A DNA stretch of 64,000 nt from Klenkia taihuensis (GCF_900112525.1 NZ_FOMD01000005.1:109963-173962), one strand, 5' to 3'; shown: positions 32,768 to 43,032, counted from the stretch's first letter. The notes: generated from the sequence alone by a model not told the origin. Numbers and translations are program-made.

Positions 32768-33958
32768 GTGGGCAGACGCGCGAACGGCGAGGGGTCAGTT
32801 TTCAAGCAGGCCGACGGTCGATGGGTGGCTGAGGTCAGCTACCGCGACGAGCTCGGCAAGCTTCGGCGGCGACGGGTCTATGGATCCACGCAGACCGAGG
32901 CTCGCAGAAAGCAGCGAGTGGTCCGAGAGGCCTTACAACGAGGTACGCCGATCAAGCCGTCAACGACATCCGTCGCGAGCTGGATCGAGACCTGGATCAA
33001 CGGCAGTCTTGCCGCCAGCGACAGACGTCAGTCCACGATCGACCTTTACACCGCCGTGGCACGCCGACACCTCGTCCCCGACCTCGGCCAGCGGAGACTG
33101 GACCATCTGCGTCCGTCCGACATTGAGGCCCTCGTGGTGGCCAAGCGCAAGGCCGGCCTGGCCCCCTCGACAGTCCGCACCATCTACACCGTCCTGCGGG
33201 CTGCGCTCGACATCGCCGTCCGTGACGGGCTCATGCAGAGCAATCCGGCCGTGGCAGTTCGCCGCCCGAGCATCGGCAGGCGCGAGGCCGACTTCCTGAC
33301 ACCGACTCAGGCCCGCAGCCTGCTGGACGCCCTCGAGGGTGAGCGGATCGAGCCGGTGATCCGACTCCTGCTCGCCACCGGCCTCAGGCGTGGTGAGGCC
33401 CTCGCCCTGCACTGGGCCGACATCGACCTCGAGAGCCGCATCCTGCGCATCCGCTGGACGCTCACGCGGACGTCCGTCGGCCTGGTGCTCGGCGAGCCGA
33501 AAACCGACAAGTCGCGTAGATCCGTCTCTCTTCCCGGCTCCGCGGTGGATCTGCTCCGAGAGCACAGGAGCAGGCAGGCGGATGAGCGTCGTCGCGCCGG
33601 CGACACGTGGGTCGAGCAGGACTTCGTGTTCACCACCGAGATCGGCACCCCACTCGAGCCGCGCAACGTCCTCAGGCGGTTCGGCGTCGTCGCCCGACGC
33701 GCCGGGTTGCCCGGGGCGCACCTGCACACCCTCCGCCACTCTGCGGCCAGCTTCCTGCTCGCCGCAGGCGTGCACATCAAGGTGGTGCAGGAACACCTCG
33801 GCCATTCGTCGTTCGCGATCACGGCCGACATCTACAGCCACGTCACCAGTGAGCAGAGCCGCGAGGCTGCCGACCATCTGGACCGTGCCGTCGACTGGTC
33901 CCGCCGAGAGGACGATGGCGACACCCCACCGCCCCCTGACGGCGGCCTGTGGCGCTAA
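32768..33958 (+). CDS. int: Tyrosine site-specific integrase
   Basis: 396 residues from the GTG at 32768. There is an N-terminal arm-binding AP2-like domain (GEGSVFKQADGRWVAEVSY), a SAM-like core-binding domain (about residues 65-150) and a catalytic domain. The catalytic residues are all visible: Arg in TGLRRGEAL, His and Arg in HTLRHSAAS, His in LGHSSFA, and Tyr in ADIYSHV. It probably recombined the island into the adjacent tRNA-Pro gene, whose 3' end faces this gene. There is no sign of inactivation. Confidence 0.93.
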   Translation: MGRRANGEGSVFKQADGRWVAEVSYRDELGKLRRRRVYGSTQTEARRKQRVVREALQRGTPIKPSTTSVASWIETWINGSLAASDRRQSTIDLYTAVARRHLVPDLGQRRLDHLRPSDIEALVVAKRKAGLAPSTVRTIYTVLRAALDIAVRDGLMQSNPAVAVRRPSIGRREADFLTPTQARSLLDALEGERIEPVIRLLLATGLRRGEALALHWADIDLESRILRIRWTLTRTSVGLVLGEPKTDKSRRSVSLPGSAVDLLREHRSRQADERRRAGDTWVEQDFVFTTEIGTPLEPRNVLRRFGVVARRAGLPGAHLHTLRHSAASFLLAAGVHIKVVQEHLGHSSFAITADIYSHVTSEQSREAADHLDRAVDWSRREDDGDTPPPPDGGLWR

Positions 33959-34105
33959 CCGCCTGAATGAACACCGGTTCGGTCGTCCGAGCCAGCCTGC
34001 AGGGACCTCAGGCCGTGCTCGCGAGGCCTGAGGGCCTCGCCCGGGGGACCCTGCGGCGCCGGACGGCCCGGTCAGCCTCGGCGGGTCTCGGAGGGGGTTC
34101 CACCC

Positions 34106-34129
34106 GCGTTGCTACACGCGTTGCTACAC
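34106..34129 (+). repeat. Tandem 12-base repeats between int and tRNA-Pro
   Basis: GCGTTGCTACAC is repeated head to tail at 34106-34117 and 34118-34129. Short direct repeats placed between an integrase gene and its attachment site are typical arm-type integrase-binding sites; that role is inferred. Confidence 0.55.
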
Positions 34130-34137
34130 AGACGGCG

Positions 34138-34170
34138 AAGGCGGGCCGCCCGGTTCGGACGACCCGCCTT
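34138..34170. terminator. Hairpin downstream of tRNA-Pro and integrase
   Basis: AAGGCGGG (34138-34145) pairs with CCCGCCTT (34163-34170), with partial pairing continuing inward. T or A runs flank both sides weakly. It lies between the converging tRNA-Pro gene and integrase gene and could terminate both. Confidence 0.5.
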
Positions 34171-34188
34171 TGACCTGCTACTTCTCTG

Positions 34189-34262
<74 letters not shown>

Positions 34263-34336
34263 AGCTCGCGACGCCGGGGCGTCGGTGAGCTGCGTCGGGA
34301 AGGTTACCCGACGCCGGAGCGGCTCCCGCGCGGGGG

Positions 34337-35683
34337 TCAGCCCTTCTTGAGGTCCCGGGCCTTGGACTCGCGGACCTTCACCGAGACCTCGATAGGGGTG
34401 CCCTCGAAGCCCCACTTCTCCCGCAGCTTGCGTTCCAGGAAGCGGCGGTAGCCGGCCTCGAGGAACCCGGTGGAGAACACCACGAACCGCGGCGGCCGGA
34501 CGTCGGCCTGCGTGACGTACTTGATCTTCGGCGCTCGGCCGCCGCGGGCCGGGGGCGGGGTCTCCTGCACCAGCTGGCGCACGTAGCCGTTCAGCTCCGC
34601 CGTCGGCACGCGGAACTCCCAGGACTCCAGCGCCGACCGGAGGTGGTCGGCCAGCTTGTGCACCCCGCGGCCCTTGAGCGCGGAGATGTTGACCCGGTGC
34701 GCCCACTGGATGCGGGCCAGGTCGCGGCTGATCTCCTTCTCCAGCTGGGCGTGCCGGTCCTCGTCGAGGGTGTCCCACTTGTTGATCGCGATGACCAGCG
34801 CACGCCCGGCCTCGATGACCTGGGTGATGATCCGCTGGTCCTGCTCGCTGATCACCTCGTCGGCGGCCAGCAGCACGACGGCGACCTCGGCGGCCTCGAT
34901 GGCGGCCTCCGTGCGCAGGCTGGCGTAGTACTCGGTGCCGCTCGCCGTCCCCACGCGCTTGCGCAGGCCGGCGGTGTCGACGAACTTCCAGTCCTCGCCG
35001 TCCAGCCGCACGATCGAGTCGACCGGGTCGACGGTGGTGCCGGCGACGGAGTCGACCACCGACCGCTCCTGCTTGGACAGCCGGTTGATCAGGCTCGACT
35101 TGCCCACGTTCGGCCGGCCCACCAGGGCCACCCGGCGCGGCCCGCCGACCTCCAGGGACTCCCGCGGCGCCTCGGGCATCGCGTCGAGCACCAGGTCCAG
35201 GAGGTCACCGGCGGAACGGCCGTGCAGCGCGCTGACCGGGTGCGGCTCCCCCAGCCCCAGCGACCACAGCTCGGCCGCACCGGCCTCGCTGCGCTCGTCG
35301 TCGACCTTGTTGGCGACCAGGATGACCGGCTGCTCGGAGCGCCGGAGCACCCGTGCGGCGGCCAGGTCGGTCTCGGTGACCCCGACCTGGGCGTCGACGA
35401 CGAGGACGATGACGTCGGCGGTCTTCATCGCGTACTCGGCCTGCCGGGCGATGGAGGCGGCCATGCCGGCGGCCTTGGGCTCCCAGCCGCCGGTGTCGAC
35501 GACGGTGAAGTTCTTGCCGTTCCACAGCGCCTCGTAGGCGATCCGGTCGCGGGTCACCCCGGGGGTGTCCTGGACGACGGCGGCGCGGCGGCCGAGGAAC
35601 CGGTTGACCAGCGTCGACTTGCCCACGTTGGGGCGGCCGACGACGGCGACCACGGGCAGCGGTCCGGAGGTGGGGGTGCTCAT
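34337..35683 (-). CDS. der: Ribosome-assembly GTPase Der
   Basis: 448 residues with two tandem GTPase domains. The first has [17 protein letters not shown] and NKVD; the second has [18 protein letters not shown] and NKWD. A C-terminal KH-like domain starts near residue 350. Der acts in 50S subunit assembly. It is the last gene of the long minus-strand block and overlaps cmk by 4 bases. Normal length and complete motifs. Confidence 0.96.
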   Translation of the reverse strand: MSTPTSGPLPVVAVVGRPNVGKSTLVNRFLGRRAAVVQDTPGVTRDRIAYEALWNGKNFTVVDTGGWEPKAAGMAASIARQAEYAMKTADVIVLVVDAQVGVTETDLAAARVLRRSEQPVILVANKVDDERSEAGAAELWSLGLGEPHPVSALHGRSAGDLLDLVLDAMPEAPRESLEVGGPRRVALVGRPNVGKSSLINRLSKQERSVVDSVAGTTVDPVDSIVRLDGEDWKFVDTAGLRKRVGTASGTEYYASLRTEAAIEAAEVAVVLLAADEVISEQDQRIITQVIEAGRALVIAINKWDTLDEDRHAQLEKEISRDLARIQWAHRVNISALKGRGVHKLADHLRSALESWEFRVPTAELNGYVRQLVQETPPPARGGRAPKIKYVTQADVRPPRFVVFSTGFLEAGYRRFLERKLREKWGFEGTPIEVSVKVRESKARDLKKG

Positions 35684-36360
35684 GCTTCTGCTCTCTCGCG
35701 GGCCAGCTCGACGATCGCGGCGATCGTCTCGTGCCGTTCCCAGTGGGTGCTGTCGACGGTGACGGCGTCGGTGGCCGGGCGCAGCGGGGAGTCCGCGCGC
35801 GTGCTGTCGTAGGCGTCGCGGCGCCGCAGGTCCTCGGCGATCGCGGCGATGCGGGCGGGGTCGGTGACCCCCAGCTGGGCTGCCCGGCGCTCGGCGCGGG
35901 CCTCGGGGGCGGCGGTCAGGTAGACCTTCAGGGTCGCGTCGGGCAGCACGACGGTGCCGATGTCGCGGCCCTCGACGACGACCGCGGTCGCGTCGGCCAC
36001 GAGCGCGCGCTGGGCGTCAACCAGCAACCGCCGGACGGCGGGGACGGCCGAGACCGGCGACACCGCGCGGGTGACCTCGGTGCTGCGGATCCGCTCGGTG
36101 ACCTCGGCGCCGTCCACGGTGACCCGCTCGGTGGCCGCGTCGGTGCCGATGCCGATGGCCGCCCGGGTCACCGCGCGGGTGATGCCCTCGGCGTCGTCGA
36201 GGTCCACCCCGGCGTCCAGGACGGCGACGGTGGCGGCGCGGTACATGGCGCCGGTGTCCAGGTAGGCCGCACCCAGCTCGAGCGCGACGGCCCGGGCGAC
36301 GCTGGACTTCCCCGTCCCCGAGGGCCCGTCGAGGGTGACCTGGCCGCTGAAGTGCGTCAC
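35680..36360 (-). CDS. cmk: Cytidylate kinase
   Basis: About 226 residues from the GTG at 36360, overlapping the aroH stop as GTGA. The P-loop is [24 protein letters not shown] and [15 protein letters not shown] are the CMP-binding signatures of bacterial Cmk. It phosphorylates CMP and dCMP with ATP. It is coupled to der downstream, the same order as in mycobacteria. Confidence 0.95.
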   Translation of the reverse strand: MTHFSGQVTLDGPSGTGKSSVARAVALELGAAYLDTGAMYRAATVAVLDAGVDLDDAEGITRAVTRAAIGIGTDAATERVTVDGAEVTERIRSTEVTRAVSPVSAVPAVRRLLVDAQRALVADATAVVVEGRDIGTVVLPDATLKVYLTAAPEARAERRAAQLGVTDPARIAAIAEDLRRRDAYDSTRADSPLRPATDAVTVDSTHWERHETIAAIVELARERAEA

Positions 36361-36719
36361 TGGGCGATGTCCTTGCGCAGGGCGACCGCGCCGCGGAGGT
36401 ACACGTGCTGCACCTCGGCGCGCGGGCGGTCGGTGGCCACGTGCGCCATCAGCCGCAGCACCCGGGGCAGGGCGTGCGGGACGGCGATCTCGGTGGCGCA
36501 CATCAGCGGGACGTCGCCCAGCCCCAGCTCGCGGGCGGCCAGCGCGGGGAACTCGCTGACCAGGTCGGGGGTGGCGGTGAACAGGATGCTGATCAGGTCC
36601 TCCGACACCAGGCCGTTGCGGTCGATGACCGTCTGGACCAGCTCCCGGGTCGCCTCGAGCACCTGCTCGCGTTCGTCGGCGTCGACCTGCGTCGCACCCC
36701 GGATGGCTCGGACGGCCAC
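36357..36719 (-). CDS. aroH: Chorismate mutase, AroH type
   Basis: About 120 residues from the GTG at 36719, chosen because AGGAG lies 6-7 bases upstream. VRAIRGATQVDADE is the characteristic N-terminus of the trimeric Bacillus-type enzyme, with the active-site Arg (R in IRGAT), and ARAEVQHVYLRGAVALR-type residues at the C-terminus form the rest of the pocket. It converts chorismate to prephenate for Phe and Tyr synthesis. Confidence 0.92.
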   Translation of the reverse strand: MAVRAIRGATQVDADEREQVLEATRELVQTVIDRNGLVSEDLISILFTATPDLVSEFPALAARELGLGDVPLMCATEIAVPHALPRVLRLMAHVATDRPRAEVQHVYLRGAVALRKDIAQ

Positions 36720-36762
36720 GTGCACTCCTGTCTGTCGGCGTTCGGTCGAGTCTAGGGAGGCC

Positions 36763-37605
36763 CTACAGGCCGACGAGCTCCTGCAGCGCACCGATCTCGG
36801 CGCGCGAGAGCTTGCGGATGACCCCGGTCCGCATCCGGGCCAGCTCCACCGGGCCGACCTTGGTGCGGGTCAGCCGGGAGACCGGCAGACCGACCTCGGC
36901 CAGCAGCCGGCGGACGATGTGCTTGCGGCCCTCGTGCAGCACGACCTGGACGACGGACTGCCCGGCGTGCTGGTCGACCAGCTCGAAGCTGTCGACCTTG
37001 ACCGGCCCGTCCTCGAGCTCGATGCCCGCGCGCAGCCGGCGGTCCAGGTCGCGGGCCACGGTGCCCGACACCTGCGCCAGGTAGGTCTTGGGCACCTCGT
37101 AGGAGGGGTGGGCCAGCCGGTGGGCCAGCTCGCCGTCGGTGGTGAGGATCAGCAGGCCCTCGGTGTCCTGGTCCAGCCGGCCCACGTGCACCAGGCCCTT
37201 GGCCAGGTCGCCGACCATGTCGCCGACGCAGGGCCGGCCGCGGTCGTCGCTCATCGCGGTGATGACGCCGAAGGGCTTGTTCATCGCGTAGGTGACCCGG
37301 TCGGTGCGGATCTCGATGCGGGCGCCGTCGACGGCGATGTGCGCCGTCCGCGGGTCGACCCGCATGCCCTGCACCAGCACGACCTTGCCGTCGACGGAGA
37401 CCCGGCCTTCGTCGATCATGTCCTCGCAGACCCGGCGGGAGCCGACGCCGGCGCGGGCGAGCACCTTCTGCAGCCGCTCCCCCTGGCCGGGTTCGACCTC
37501 GGCGGGCTCGCGGTCCCCGGGGTGGGCGGGGGCCAGCTCCATGTCCTCGGACCAGACGCCGTGCTCGTCGCCCTGGCTGGGGTGGTCGGTGCTGCTGTCG
37601 GTCAT
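36763..37605 (-). CDS. 23S rRNA pseudouridine synthase, RluB/RsuA family
   Basis: 280 residues. A disordered acidic N-terminus (about 1-42) is followed by an S4 RNA-binding domain (ERLQKVLARAGVGSRRVCE) and the catalytic domain with HVGRLDQDTEGLLILT, whose Asp is the nucleophile, and a GRKHIVRRL motif. It lies 12 bases after scpB. RluB (position 2605 in E. coli numbering) is the likely specificity by position and size. Confidence 0.92.
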   Translation of the reverse strand: MTDSSTDHPSQGDEHGVWSEDMELAPAHPGDREPAEVEPGQGERLQKVLARAGVGSRRVCEDMIDEGRVSVDGKVVLVQGMRVDPRTAHIAVDGARIEIRTDRVTYAMNKPFGVITAMSDDRGRPCVGDMVGDLAKGLVHVGRLDQDTEGLLILTTDGELAHRLAHPSYEVPKTYLAQVSGTVARDLDRRLRAGIELEDGPVKVDSFELVDQHAGQSVVQVVLHEGRKHIVRRLLAEVGLPVSRLTRTKVGPVELARMRTGVIRKLSRAEIGALQELVGL

Positions 37606-37617
37606 CGGGTCCTTCTA

Positions 37618-38463
37618 CTACGAATCGGGTCGCTCGGCGATCACGGCGCGGGTCTCGGGCAGCAGCGGACCGAGCTCGGGGAGCTCGTCGAGCCCGGTGA
37701 GGCCCAGCCGTTCGAGGAAGAGCGGGGTGGTGGCGTACAGCCCCCCACCGCTGTCGGGGTCGGTCCCGCACTCGTGCACCAGACCCCGGGACACCAATGT
37801 ACGCACCACCGCGTCGACGCCGACCCCGCGGATGGCCGAGACCCGCGCCCGGGTGACCGGCTGGCGGTAGGCGATGACGGCGAGGGTCTCCAGCGCGGCC
37901 TGGGTGAGGCGGCTGCGCTGGCCGTCGGTGAGGTACCGCTCGACCACCGGCGCGTGCTCCTCGCGGGTGTAGAGCCGCCAGCCCTCCCCCACCCGGCGCA
38001 GCACCAGCCCGGCGCCCCGCGCGTCGTACTCCTCGCCCAGCTCGCGCAGCCCGTCGCGCACCCGGCCGACGGTGCAGCGCAGCGCCGCCGCCAGGGTCGC
38101 CTCGTCGACGGGGGTGTCCACGACGAACAGCAGCGCCTCCAGACCTCCGCGCAGCGCCTCCGGGTCGGCGGCCGGCTCGTCGTCGTCCTCCTCCGGGGCG
38201 GTCGACTCCTCGACGGGGACGTCGTCCAGGGACGGCAGGTCCTCCAGCGGGACGGCGGGACGCTCCGGCGGGGCCTCGGGCTCGGACCACTCCCCCGGGT
38301 CGGCGGGCGCCTGCTCGGGCGCGGGGGCCGGTGCCGCGTCGAAGGAGCGGGCGAGCTCGGCGGCGACGGCGTCCCAGTCGTGCTCGGCCGTGGGTGCCTC
38401 GTCCTCGGCGGCGGAGATCTCGGCGGCCAGCCGGTCCCACGCGATGGGGTCGCGGTCGCTCAC
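37618..38463 (-). CDS. scpB: Segregation and condensation protein ScpB
   Basis: 281 residues. The winged-helix core starts near residue 110 (LRGGLEALLFVVDTPVDEATL) and includes RLTQAALETLAVIAYRQPVT and IRGVGVDAVV, family signatures. An acidic, proline-rich extension of about 100 residues precedes it, longer than in most bacteria but common in actinobacteria. It dimerises and binds ScpA to complete the SMC complex. It overlaps scpA by 4 bases. Confidence 0.94.
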   Translation of the reverse strand: MSDRDPIAWDRLAAEISAAEDEAPTAEHDWDAVAAELARSFDAAPAPAPEQAPADPGEWSEPEAPPERPAVPLEDLPSLDDVPVEESTAPEEDDDEPAADPEALRGGLEALLFVVDTPVDEATLAAALRCTVGRVRDGLRELGEEYDARGAGLVLRRVGEGWRLYTREEHAPVVERYLTDGQRSRLTQAALETLAVIAYRQPVTRARVSAIRGVGVDAVVRTLVSRGLVHECGTDPDSGGGLYATTPLFLERLGLTGLDELPELGPLLPETRAVIAERPDS

Positions 38464-39290
38464 AGGTCGTCCACGACCGGGTCGGCGGTCTCCCCCGGCA
38501 GCCGGCCACCGACCAGCCGCGGCCCGGTCCAGGAGACGGTCAGCTCGCCCAGCGGCGTCTCCTGCGCGACGTCCACGAGCTGCTGGCGGTAGAGCTCCAG
38601 CAGCACCAGGAACCGGGCGACCACCTCGAGGGTGTGCGCGGCGTCGGCGGTGAGCGCGGCGAAGGTGACCCGGCCGCGCTCGGCGACCCGGCGGCGGACC
38701 AGCAGCAGCTGCTGGCCCACGTCGACGGTGGAGGTGTGCAGGTGGGTGGTGTCCACCGTCGGCGGCGGCTTGGGGGTCAGCGCCTGCCGGGCCAGGGCGG
38801 CGAACTGCTCGGGGGTGACGCCGAGCAGCACCTCGGGCAGCAGCGCGGCGAACCGCGGCTCCAGGGCGACGTCACGGGGGTGACGGCGGGCCGCCTCCGC
38901 CTCCCGCTCGCGCAGGAAGCCGGTGACCTGCTGGTAGGCCCGGTACTGCAGCAGCCGGGCGAACAGCAGGTCCCGGGCCTCCAGGACGGCGAGGTCCTCC
39001 TCGTCGTCGACCTCGGCGGCGGGCAGCAGCCGGGCGGCCTTGAGGTCGAGCAGGGTGGCCGCGACCAGCAGGAACTCCGAGGCCTGGTCCAGGTCGAGCT
39101 CGTCGCCCAGGCCGTGCAGGTGGGCGATGAAGTCGTCGGTGACCTGGGACAGCGCGATCTCGGTGACGTCGAGCTGGTGCTTGCCGATCAGCTGCAGCAG
39201 CAGGTCGAAGGGGCCCTCGAAGTTGGTCAGCCGGACGCGGAACCGCCCGTCGCCGGGTTCGGCGACGGGCGGTTCCGCCAGGCTGGTCAC
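38460..39290 (-). CDS. scpA: Segregation and condensation protein ScpA
   Basis: 276 residues. FRVRLTNFEGPFDLLLQLI is the ScpA N-terminal signature, followed by DVTEIALSQVTDDFI and FLLVAATLLDLKAARLLP. The C-terminal winged helix (FLVLLELYRQQLVDVAQ) is present. This kleisin links the SMC heads together with ScpB. It lies 10 bases after a small RHH-like gene in the parA-scpA-scpB order known from mycobacteria. Confidence 0.95.
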   Translation of the reverse strand: MTSLAEPPVAEPGDGRFRVRLTNFEGPFDLLLQLIGKHQLDVTEIALSQVTDDFIAHLHGLGDELDLDQASEFLLVAATLLDLKAARLLPAAEVDDEEDLAVLEARDLLFARLLQYRAYQQVTGFLREREAEAARRHPRDVALEPRFAALLPEVLLGVTPEQFAALARQALTPKPPPTVDTTHLHTSTVDVGQQLLLVRRRVAERGRVTFAALTADAAHTLEVVARFLVLLELYRQQLVDVAQETPLGELTVSWTGPRLVGGRLPGETADPVVDDL

Positions 39291-39300
39291 ACGGTGCAGG

Positions 39301-39789
39301 CTACTTCTGCAGGCGCTGGACCAGGACGGAGTTCTCGCCGTGGGCGTCGAGGTCGGCCAGCAGGACGGCGACGGCCTCCCGCACGATCCGGCCGCGGTCG
39401 GCCACCACGCCGTGATCCCCGCGCAGGGTCAGCCGCGCTGTCTCCAGCGCGAGCAGCTCCTCCGCCGAGCAGTAGACGGTGATCTTCTCCTCGTGCTTGA
39501 CCCGGGTGCGGCCGCGGCCGCTGGTGGGCAGCGTCCGCAGCGCGGCCAGCTCGTCGCGGGCCTCGCCGTGGATGAGCTGGAACGGCGTCGCCGGGACGGC
39601 GTCCTGCGGGGGCAGCACGGGCTCCGCCGTCCGCTTGGCGTTGCCGCGCAGCGACGGGGAGGCCGCGGCGGCGGCCAGGGTGGGCAGCGTCGAGACCGGG
39701 GCGGTCTCGGCGGGCTCGGCGGCAGCGGCGGCGTCGGTGCGCCGGAAGAACAGCTCGCTCGCGCCGGGGAGGACGGGGCGTCGCGTCAC
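39301..39789 (-). CDS. Ribbon-helix-helix-like protein between parA and scpA
   Basis: 162 residues from the GTG at 39789, which overlaps the parA stop as GTGA. The first 90 residues are disordered and alanine-rich. The C-terminal 65 residues (HEEKITVYCSAEELLALE ... REAVAVLLADLDAHG) have the strand-helix-helix pattern of ribbon-helix-helix DNA-binding proteins. By position it may act with the ParA ATPase, as small centromere-binding or accessory proteins do; that is inference. Confidence 0.6.
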   Translation of the reverse strand: MTRRPVLPGASELFFRRTDAAAAAEPAETAPVSTLPTLAAAAASPSLRGNAKRTAEPVLPPQDAVPATPFQLIHGEARDELAALRTLPTSGRGRTRVKHEEKITVYCSAEELLALETARLTLRGDHGVVADRGRIVREAVAVLLADLDAHGENSVLVQRLQK

Positions 39790-40775
39790 AGTGCCAGGAC
39801 CTCCTTGGCCAGGTCTCGGTAGGCCTGCGCACCGGTGGAGGTCGACGCCCAGGTGGTGATGGGCTGCCCGGCGACCGTGGTCTCCGGGAAGCGGACGGTG
39901 CGGGTGATCACGGTCTGGAAGACCGTGTCGCCGAAGGCCTCGACGACCCGGCTGAAGACCTCGCGGGCGTGCACGGTCCGCGAGTCGTACATCGTGGCGA
40001 GGATGCCGTCGACCTCCAGGGAGGGGTTCAGCCGCTCCTTGACCTTGTCGATGGTGTCCACCAGCAGGGCCACGCCGCGCAGCGAGAAGAACTCGCACTC
40101 CAGCGGGATGATCACGCCCTGCGCCGCGGTGAGCGCGTTGACGGTCAGCAGGCCGAGCGAGGGCTGGCAGTCGATGAGCACGTAGTCGTACTCCTGGCGC
40201 ACCTCGGCCAGCACGCGCAGCAGCGACTGCTCGCGGGCGACCTCGCTGACCAGCTGCACCTCGGCGGCGGACAGGTCGATGTTCGACGGCGCCAGGTCCA
40301 GGCCGCGCACGTGCCCGACGTTGCGGACGATGACGTCGCGCAGCGTGGTGTGCCGCTCCATGAGCGCGTTGTAGACGGTGCGCTCGAGCTGCTGGGACTG
40401 GATGCCCAGGCCCACCGACAGCGCGCCCTGCGGGTCCAGGTCCACCAGGAGCACGCGGCGGCCGTGCTCGACCAGGGCGGCACCCAGGTTGATGGTCGAG
40501 GTGGTCTTGCCGACCCCGCCCTTCTGGTTGCACATCGCCACGATGCGGGCGGGCCCGTGCCGGTCCAGCGGCTTGGGGGTGGGCAGCGGACGCTGCCGGG
40601 CCTTCGCCGGGTCCACCCGGCCGGCGGGGGCGCCCATCTCCACCTCCGCATCCGCGTACGGGTGCGCGACGGCGGAGCTCGTCACGACGGGTGTCGCCAT
40701 CCTCGGTGCCTCTTCCGGTCGGGTGCGTCTGCGGGGAGGACGCTTTGTCGACTTGTCGTCCTCCGACCCATCCAT
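39786..40775 (-). CDS. ParA/Soj-family ATPase
   Basis: 329 residues from the ATG at 40775; the ATG at 40700 has a better GGAAGAGG site and would give 304. The Walker A motif is CNQKGGVGKTT (signature lysines present), with LLVDLDPQGALSVGLG and LIDCQPSLGLLTVNAL following. It is the second chromosomal ParA of the Rv1708 kind rather than the parAB pair near the origin. Its partner is probably the RHH-like gene or ScpAB. Confidence 0.9.
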   Translation of the reverse strand: MDGSEDDKSTKRPPRRRTRPEEAPRMATPVVTSSAVAHPYADAEVEMGAPAGRVDPAKARQRPLPTPKPLDRHGPARIVAMCNQKGGVGKTTSTINLGAALVEHGRRVLLVDLDPQGALSVGLGIQSQQLERTVYNALMERHTTLRDVIVRNVGHVRGLDLAPSNIDLSAAEVQLVSEVAREQSLLRVLAEVRQEYDYVLIDCQPSLGLLTVNALTAAQGVIIPLECEFFSLRGVALLVDTIDKVKERLNPSLEVDGILATMYDSRTVHAREVFSRVVEAFGDTVFQTVITRTVRFPETTVAGQPITTWASTSTGAQAYRDLAKEVLAL

Positions 40776-40841
40776 CGGCAGTTCTCGCCGGTGCCGTGAC
40801 CTCGCTCCGCCCCGCCCGTCACACGCGGAACAACGAGGAGG

Positions 40842-41801
40842 TCAGCGCAGCGCGCGGGGATGGCTGGTCGCGTAGACCTCGCGCAACCGGTCCACGGTCA
40901 CCAGCGTGTAGACCTGCGTGGTGGTCACCGAGGCGTGGCCGAGCAGCTCCTGCACCACGCGGACGTCGGCGCCGCCGTCGAGCAGGTGGGTGGCGAAGGA
41001 GTGCCGCAGCGTGTGCGGTGACAGGTCGGCCAGCTCGGCCAGGCCGGCGCGCTCGGCCGCCGTCCGCAGCACCGCCCAGGCCGACTGCCGGGACAGCCGC
41101 CCGCCCCGGGAGTTGAGGAACAGCGCACCGCGGGCCGACCGGCCGGTGGCCAGCGCGGGCCGGGCCCGGACCAGGTAGTCCTGCACCGCGCGGACGGCGT
41201 AGCTGCCCACCGGCACCACCCGGTGCTTGCCGCCCTTGCCCGCCAGCCGGACGACGCCGGCGGTGCCGTCCAGGTCGTCGACGTCCAGCCCGACGGCCTC
41301 GGAGATGCGGGCGCCGGTGCCGTAGAGCACCTCCAGCAGCGCCCGGTCGCGGACCGGCCGCGGGCCCTCGCCGTCCCCGGCGGCGGCCAGCAGCGCCTCG
41401 ACCTGCTCGACGGTGATCGCCTTCGGCAGCCGGCGGTCCGGGGTCGGCGGGCGCACCTCGGCGGCGACGTCGTCGCCGACCAGCCCGTCGAGCAGCGCGA
41501 ACCGGTGCAGCCCGCGGACGGCGACGACGGCCCGCGCCGCGGAGGACGCCGACAGCGGCGGGTGCTCCTCGTCGCCGGTGCGCAGCGCCACCAGGAACGC
41601 CGCGACGTCGCTGTCGGCCACCTCGGCGAACCCGCGGACGCCGGCCGCCTCGAGGAAGCCGGTGTAGCGGCGCAGGTCCCGCCGGTAGGAGCTGATCGTG
41701 TTCGCGGCCAGCCCGCGCTCGACGGTGAGGTGGTCCAGGTAGCCGGTGACCACGCGCTGCACCGGCGGCCCGGGGGCGCGCGCGGTCAGCGAGGTCACCA
41801 C
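40842..41801 (-). CDS. xerD: Tyrosine recombinase XerD
   Basis: 319 residues. An N-terminal SAM-like domain ([20 protein letters not shown]) is followed by the catalytic domain: Arg in [32 protein letters not shown] and the Tyr in VYTLV. It resolves chromosome dimers at dif with XerC. It lies between the Nudix gene region and parA, the conserved position in actinobacteria, and is divergent from the 41831 membrane-protein gene. Confidence 0.93.
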   Translation of the reverse strand: MVTSLTARAPGPPVQRVVTGYLDHLTVERGLAANTISSYRRDLRRYTGFLEAAGVRGFAEVADSDVAAFLVALRTGDEEHPPLSASSAARAVVAVRGLHRFALLDGLVGDDVAAEVRPPTPDRRLPKAITVEQVEALLAAAGDGEGPRPVRDRALLEVLYGTGARISEAVGLDVDDLDGTAGVVRLAGKGGKHRVVPVGSYAVRAVQDYLVRARPALATGRSARGALFLNSRGGRLSRQSAWAVLRTAAERAGLAELADLSPHTLRHSFATHLLDGGADVRVVQELLGHASVTTTQVYTLVTVDRLREVYATSHPRALR

Positions 41802-41830
41802 CCCACTCCACCCGATGCGCCGCGGCCGGT

Positions 41831-42490
41831 GTGGCTGACACGCCGTCCCGGCCGCCGCCGGTGAGGATCGACGCCGTGCGCCTCTACGCCCAGCGACCGG
41901 CTCTGCGGACCCGCCAGCTCACCGCCGACGTGCTGCTGGTGGCGTGGGCGGTGCTGTGGGTGCTCGTCGCCCGGGTGGTGCACGCCGCCGTGCTCGTGCT
42001 GGCCGAGCCGGGCGTCCAGCTGGAGTCCCTGGGCGGCTCGATCCGCGACACGATGGGCGACGCGGCCGGCGTCGCGGAGGACGTGCCGCTGGTCGGGGAC
42101 GAGCTCTCGGCGCCGTTCGGCGCGCTCGGGGAGTCCGGGTCCGGCCTGGCCGGCGCCGGGCAGGGCCTGCAGGACGCGGTGCACACCCTGGCCTGGGTGC
42201 TCGCCGCGGCGCTGGTGGTCATCCCGGTCGGCTGGGCCCTGGTCCGGTGGGGCGGGTGGCGGCTGGGCTGGGCGCGGCAGGCGGCCGCCGCGGGCCGGCT
42301 GGACGTCGAGCTGCTGGCCGCCCGGGCGGTGGCCACCGCGCCGCTGCCGGAGCTGGCCCGGCTGCCCGCCGGCACCGGCGCGGCCTGGCGGGCCGGGGAC
42401 GCCGTCGCGACCGCGGCCCTGGCCGACCTGGAGCTGCGCCGGCTGGGCCTGCGGTCAGAAGCCCGTGTCGACCGGGCGCAGTCCCGGTGA
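41831..42490 (+). CDS. Integral membrane protein of unknown function
   Basis: 219 residues. There is one strong span near residues 31-58 ([22 protein letters not shown]) and another near 117-138 ([20 protein letters not shown]), with an outer segment between them and an alanine-rich cytoplasmic tail. It is on the opposite strand to its neighbours, starts 29 bases from xerD and overlaps the 3' end of the Nudix gene tail to tail by 36 bases. Function unknown. Confidence 0.7.
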   Translation: MADTPSRPPPVRIDAVRLYAQRPALRTRQLTADVLLVAWAVLWVLVARVVHAAVLVLAEPGVQLESLGGSIRDTMGDAAGVAEDVPLVGDELSAPFGALGESGSGLAGAGQGLQDAVHTLAWVLAAALVVIPVGWALVRWGGWRLGWARQAAAAGRLDVELLAARAVATAPLPELARLPAGTGAAWRAGDAVATAALADLELRRLGLRSEARVDRAQSR

Positions 42491-43032
42491 GGCGCTGCGG
42501 TGCGCGGTCACCGCGAGGATGCCGATGACCGCCAGCGCGTTGCGCACCGTGCCGTCGAAGACCATCTGCACCGCCCGCTCCAGCGGCACCCGCTCGACGG
42601 TCATGTCGGCCTCCTCGTGCTCCACGACGAAGCCCTCGGGGCGGTCCACCGGGTGCAGGCCCTCGGCCAGGTAGAGCCCGACGACCTCGTCGCAGAAGCC
42701 GGGCGTGGACAGCGAGGTGGTGAGCAGCTGCCAGCGGTCGGCGGCCAGCTGGACCTCCTCGGCCAGCTCGCGCTTCGCCGTCTCCAGCGGGGGCTCGCCC
42801 TCGGCGTCCCGCAGCCCGGCCGGCAGCTCCCACAGGTGCTCGCGGACCGAGTGCCGGTACTGCCTGAGCATGACGACGGCGCCGTCGTCGTCCAGCGCCA
42901 CCACGCCGACCGCGCCCGGGTGGGTCACCACCTCACGGACCGAGGACCCGCCGCCGGGCATGGCGACCGTGTCCTTGCGCAGCGAGATGACCCGGCCCTC
43001 GTAGACCTGCTCGCTGCCCAGCACCTCGTACA

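Noticed and set aside
16370..34105. Left attachment repeat matching the tRNA-Pro 3' end
   Set aside because: I looked for copies of the T-arm and anticodon-arm sequence and saw none in the window, so no attL is reported.
36752..38509. Arg/Gly-rich minus-strand open frame of 585 codons
   Set aside because: Out-of-frame shadow of rluB and scpB, which have full family motifs in another frame.
35731..38592. Very long plus-strand open frame (over 900 codons) opposite der, cmk and scpB
   Set aside because: High GC keeps reverse frames open. Its translation is Gly/His/Asp-rich low complexity and it lies antisense to clear der, cmk, aroH, rluB and scpB genes.
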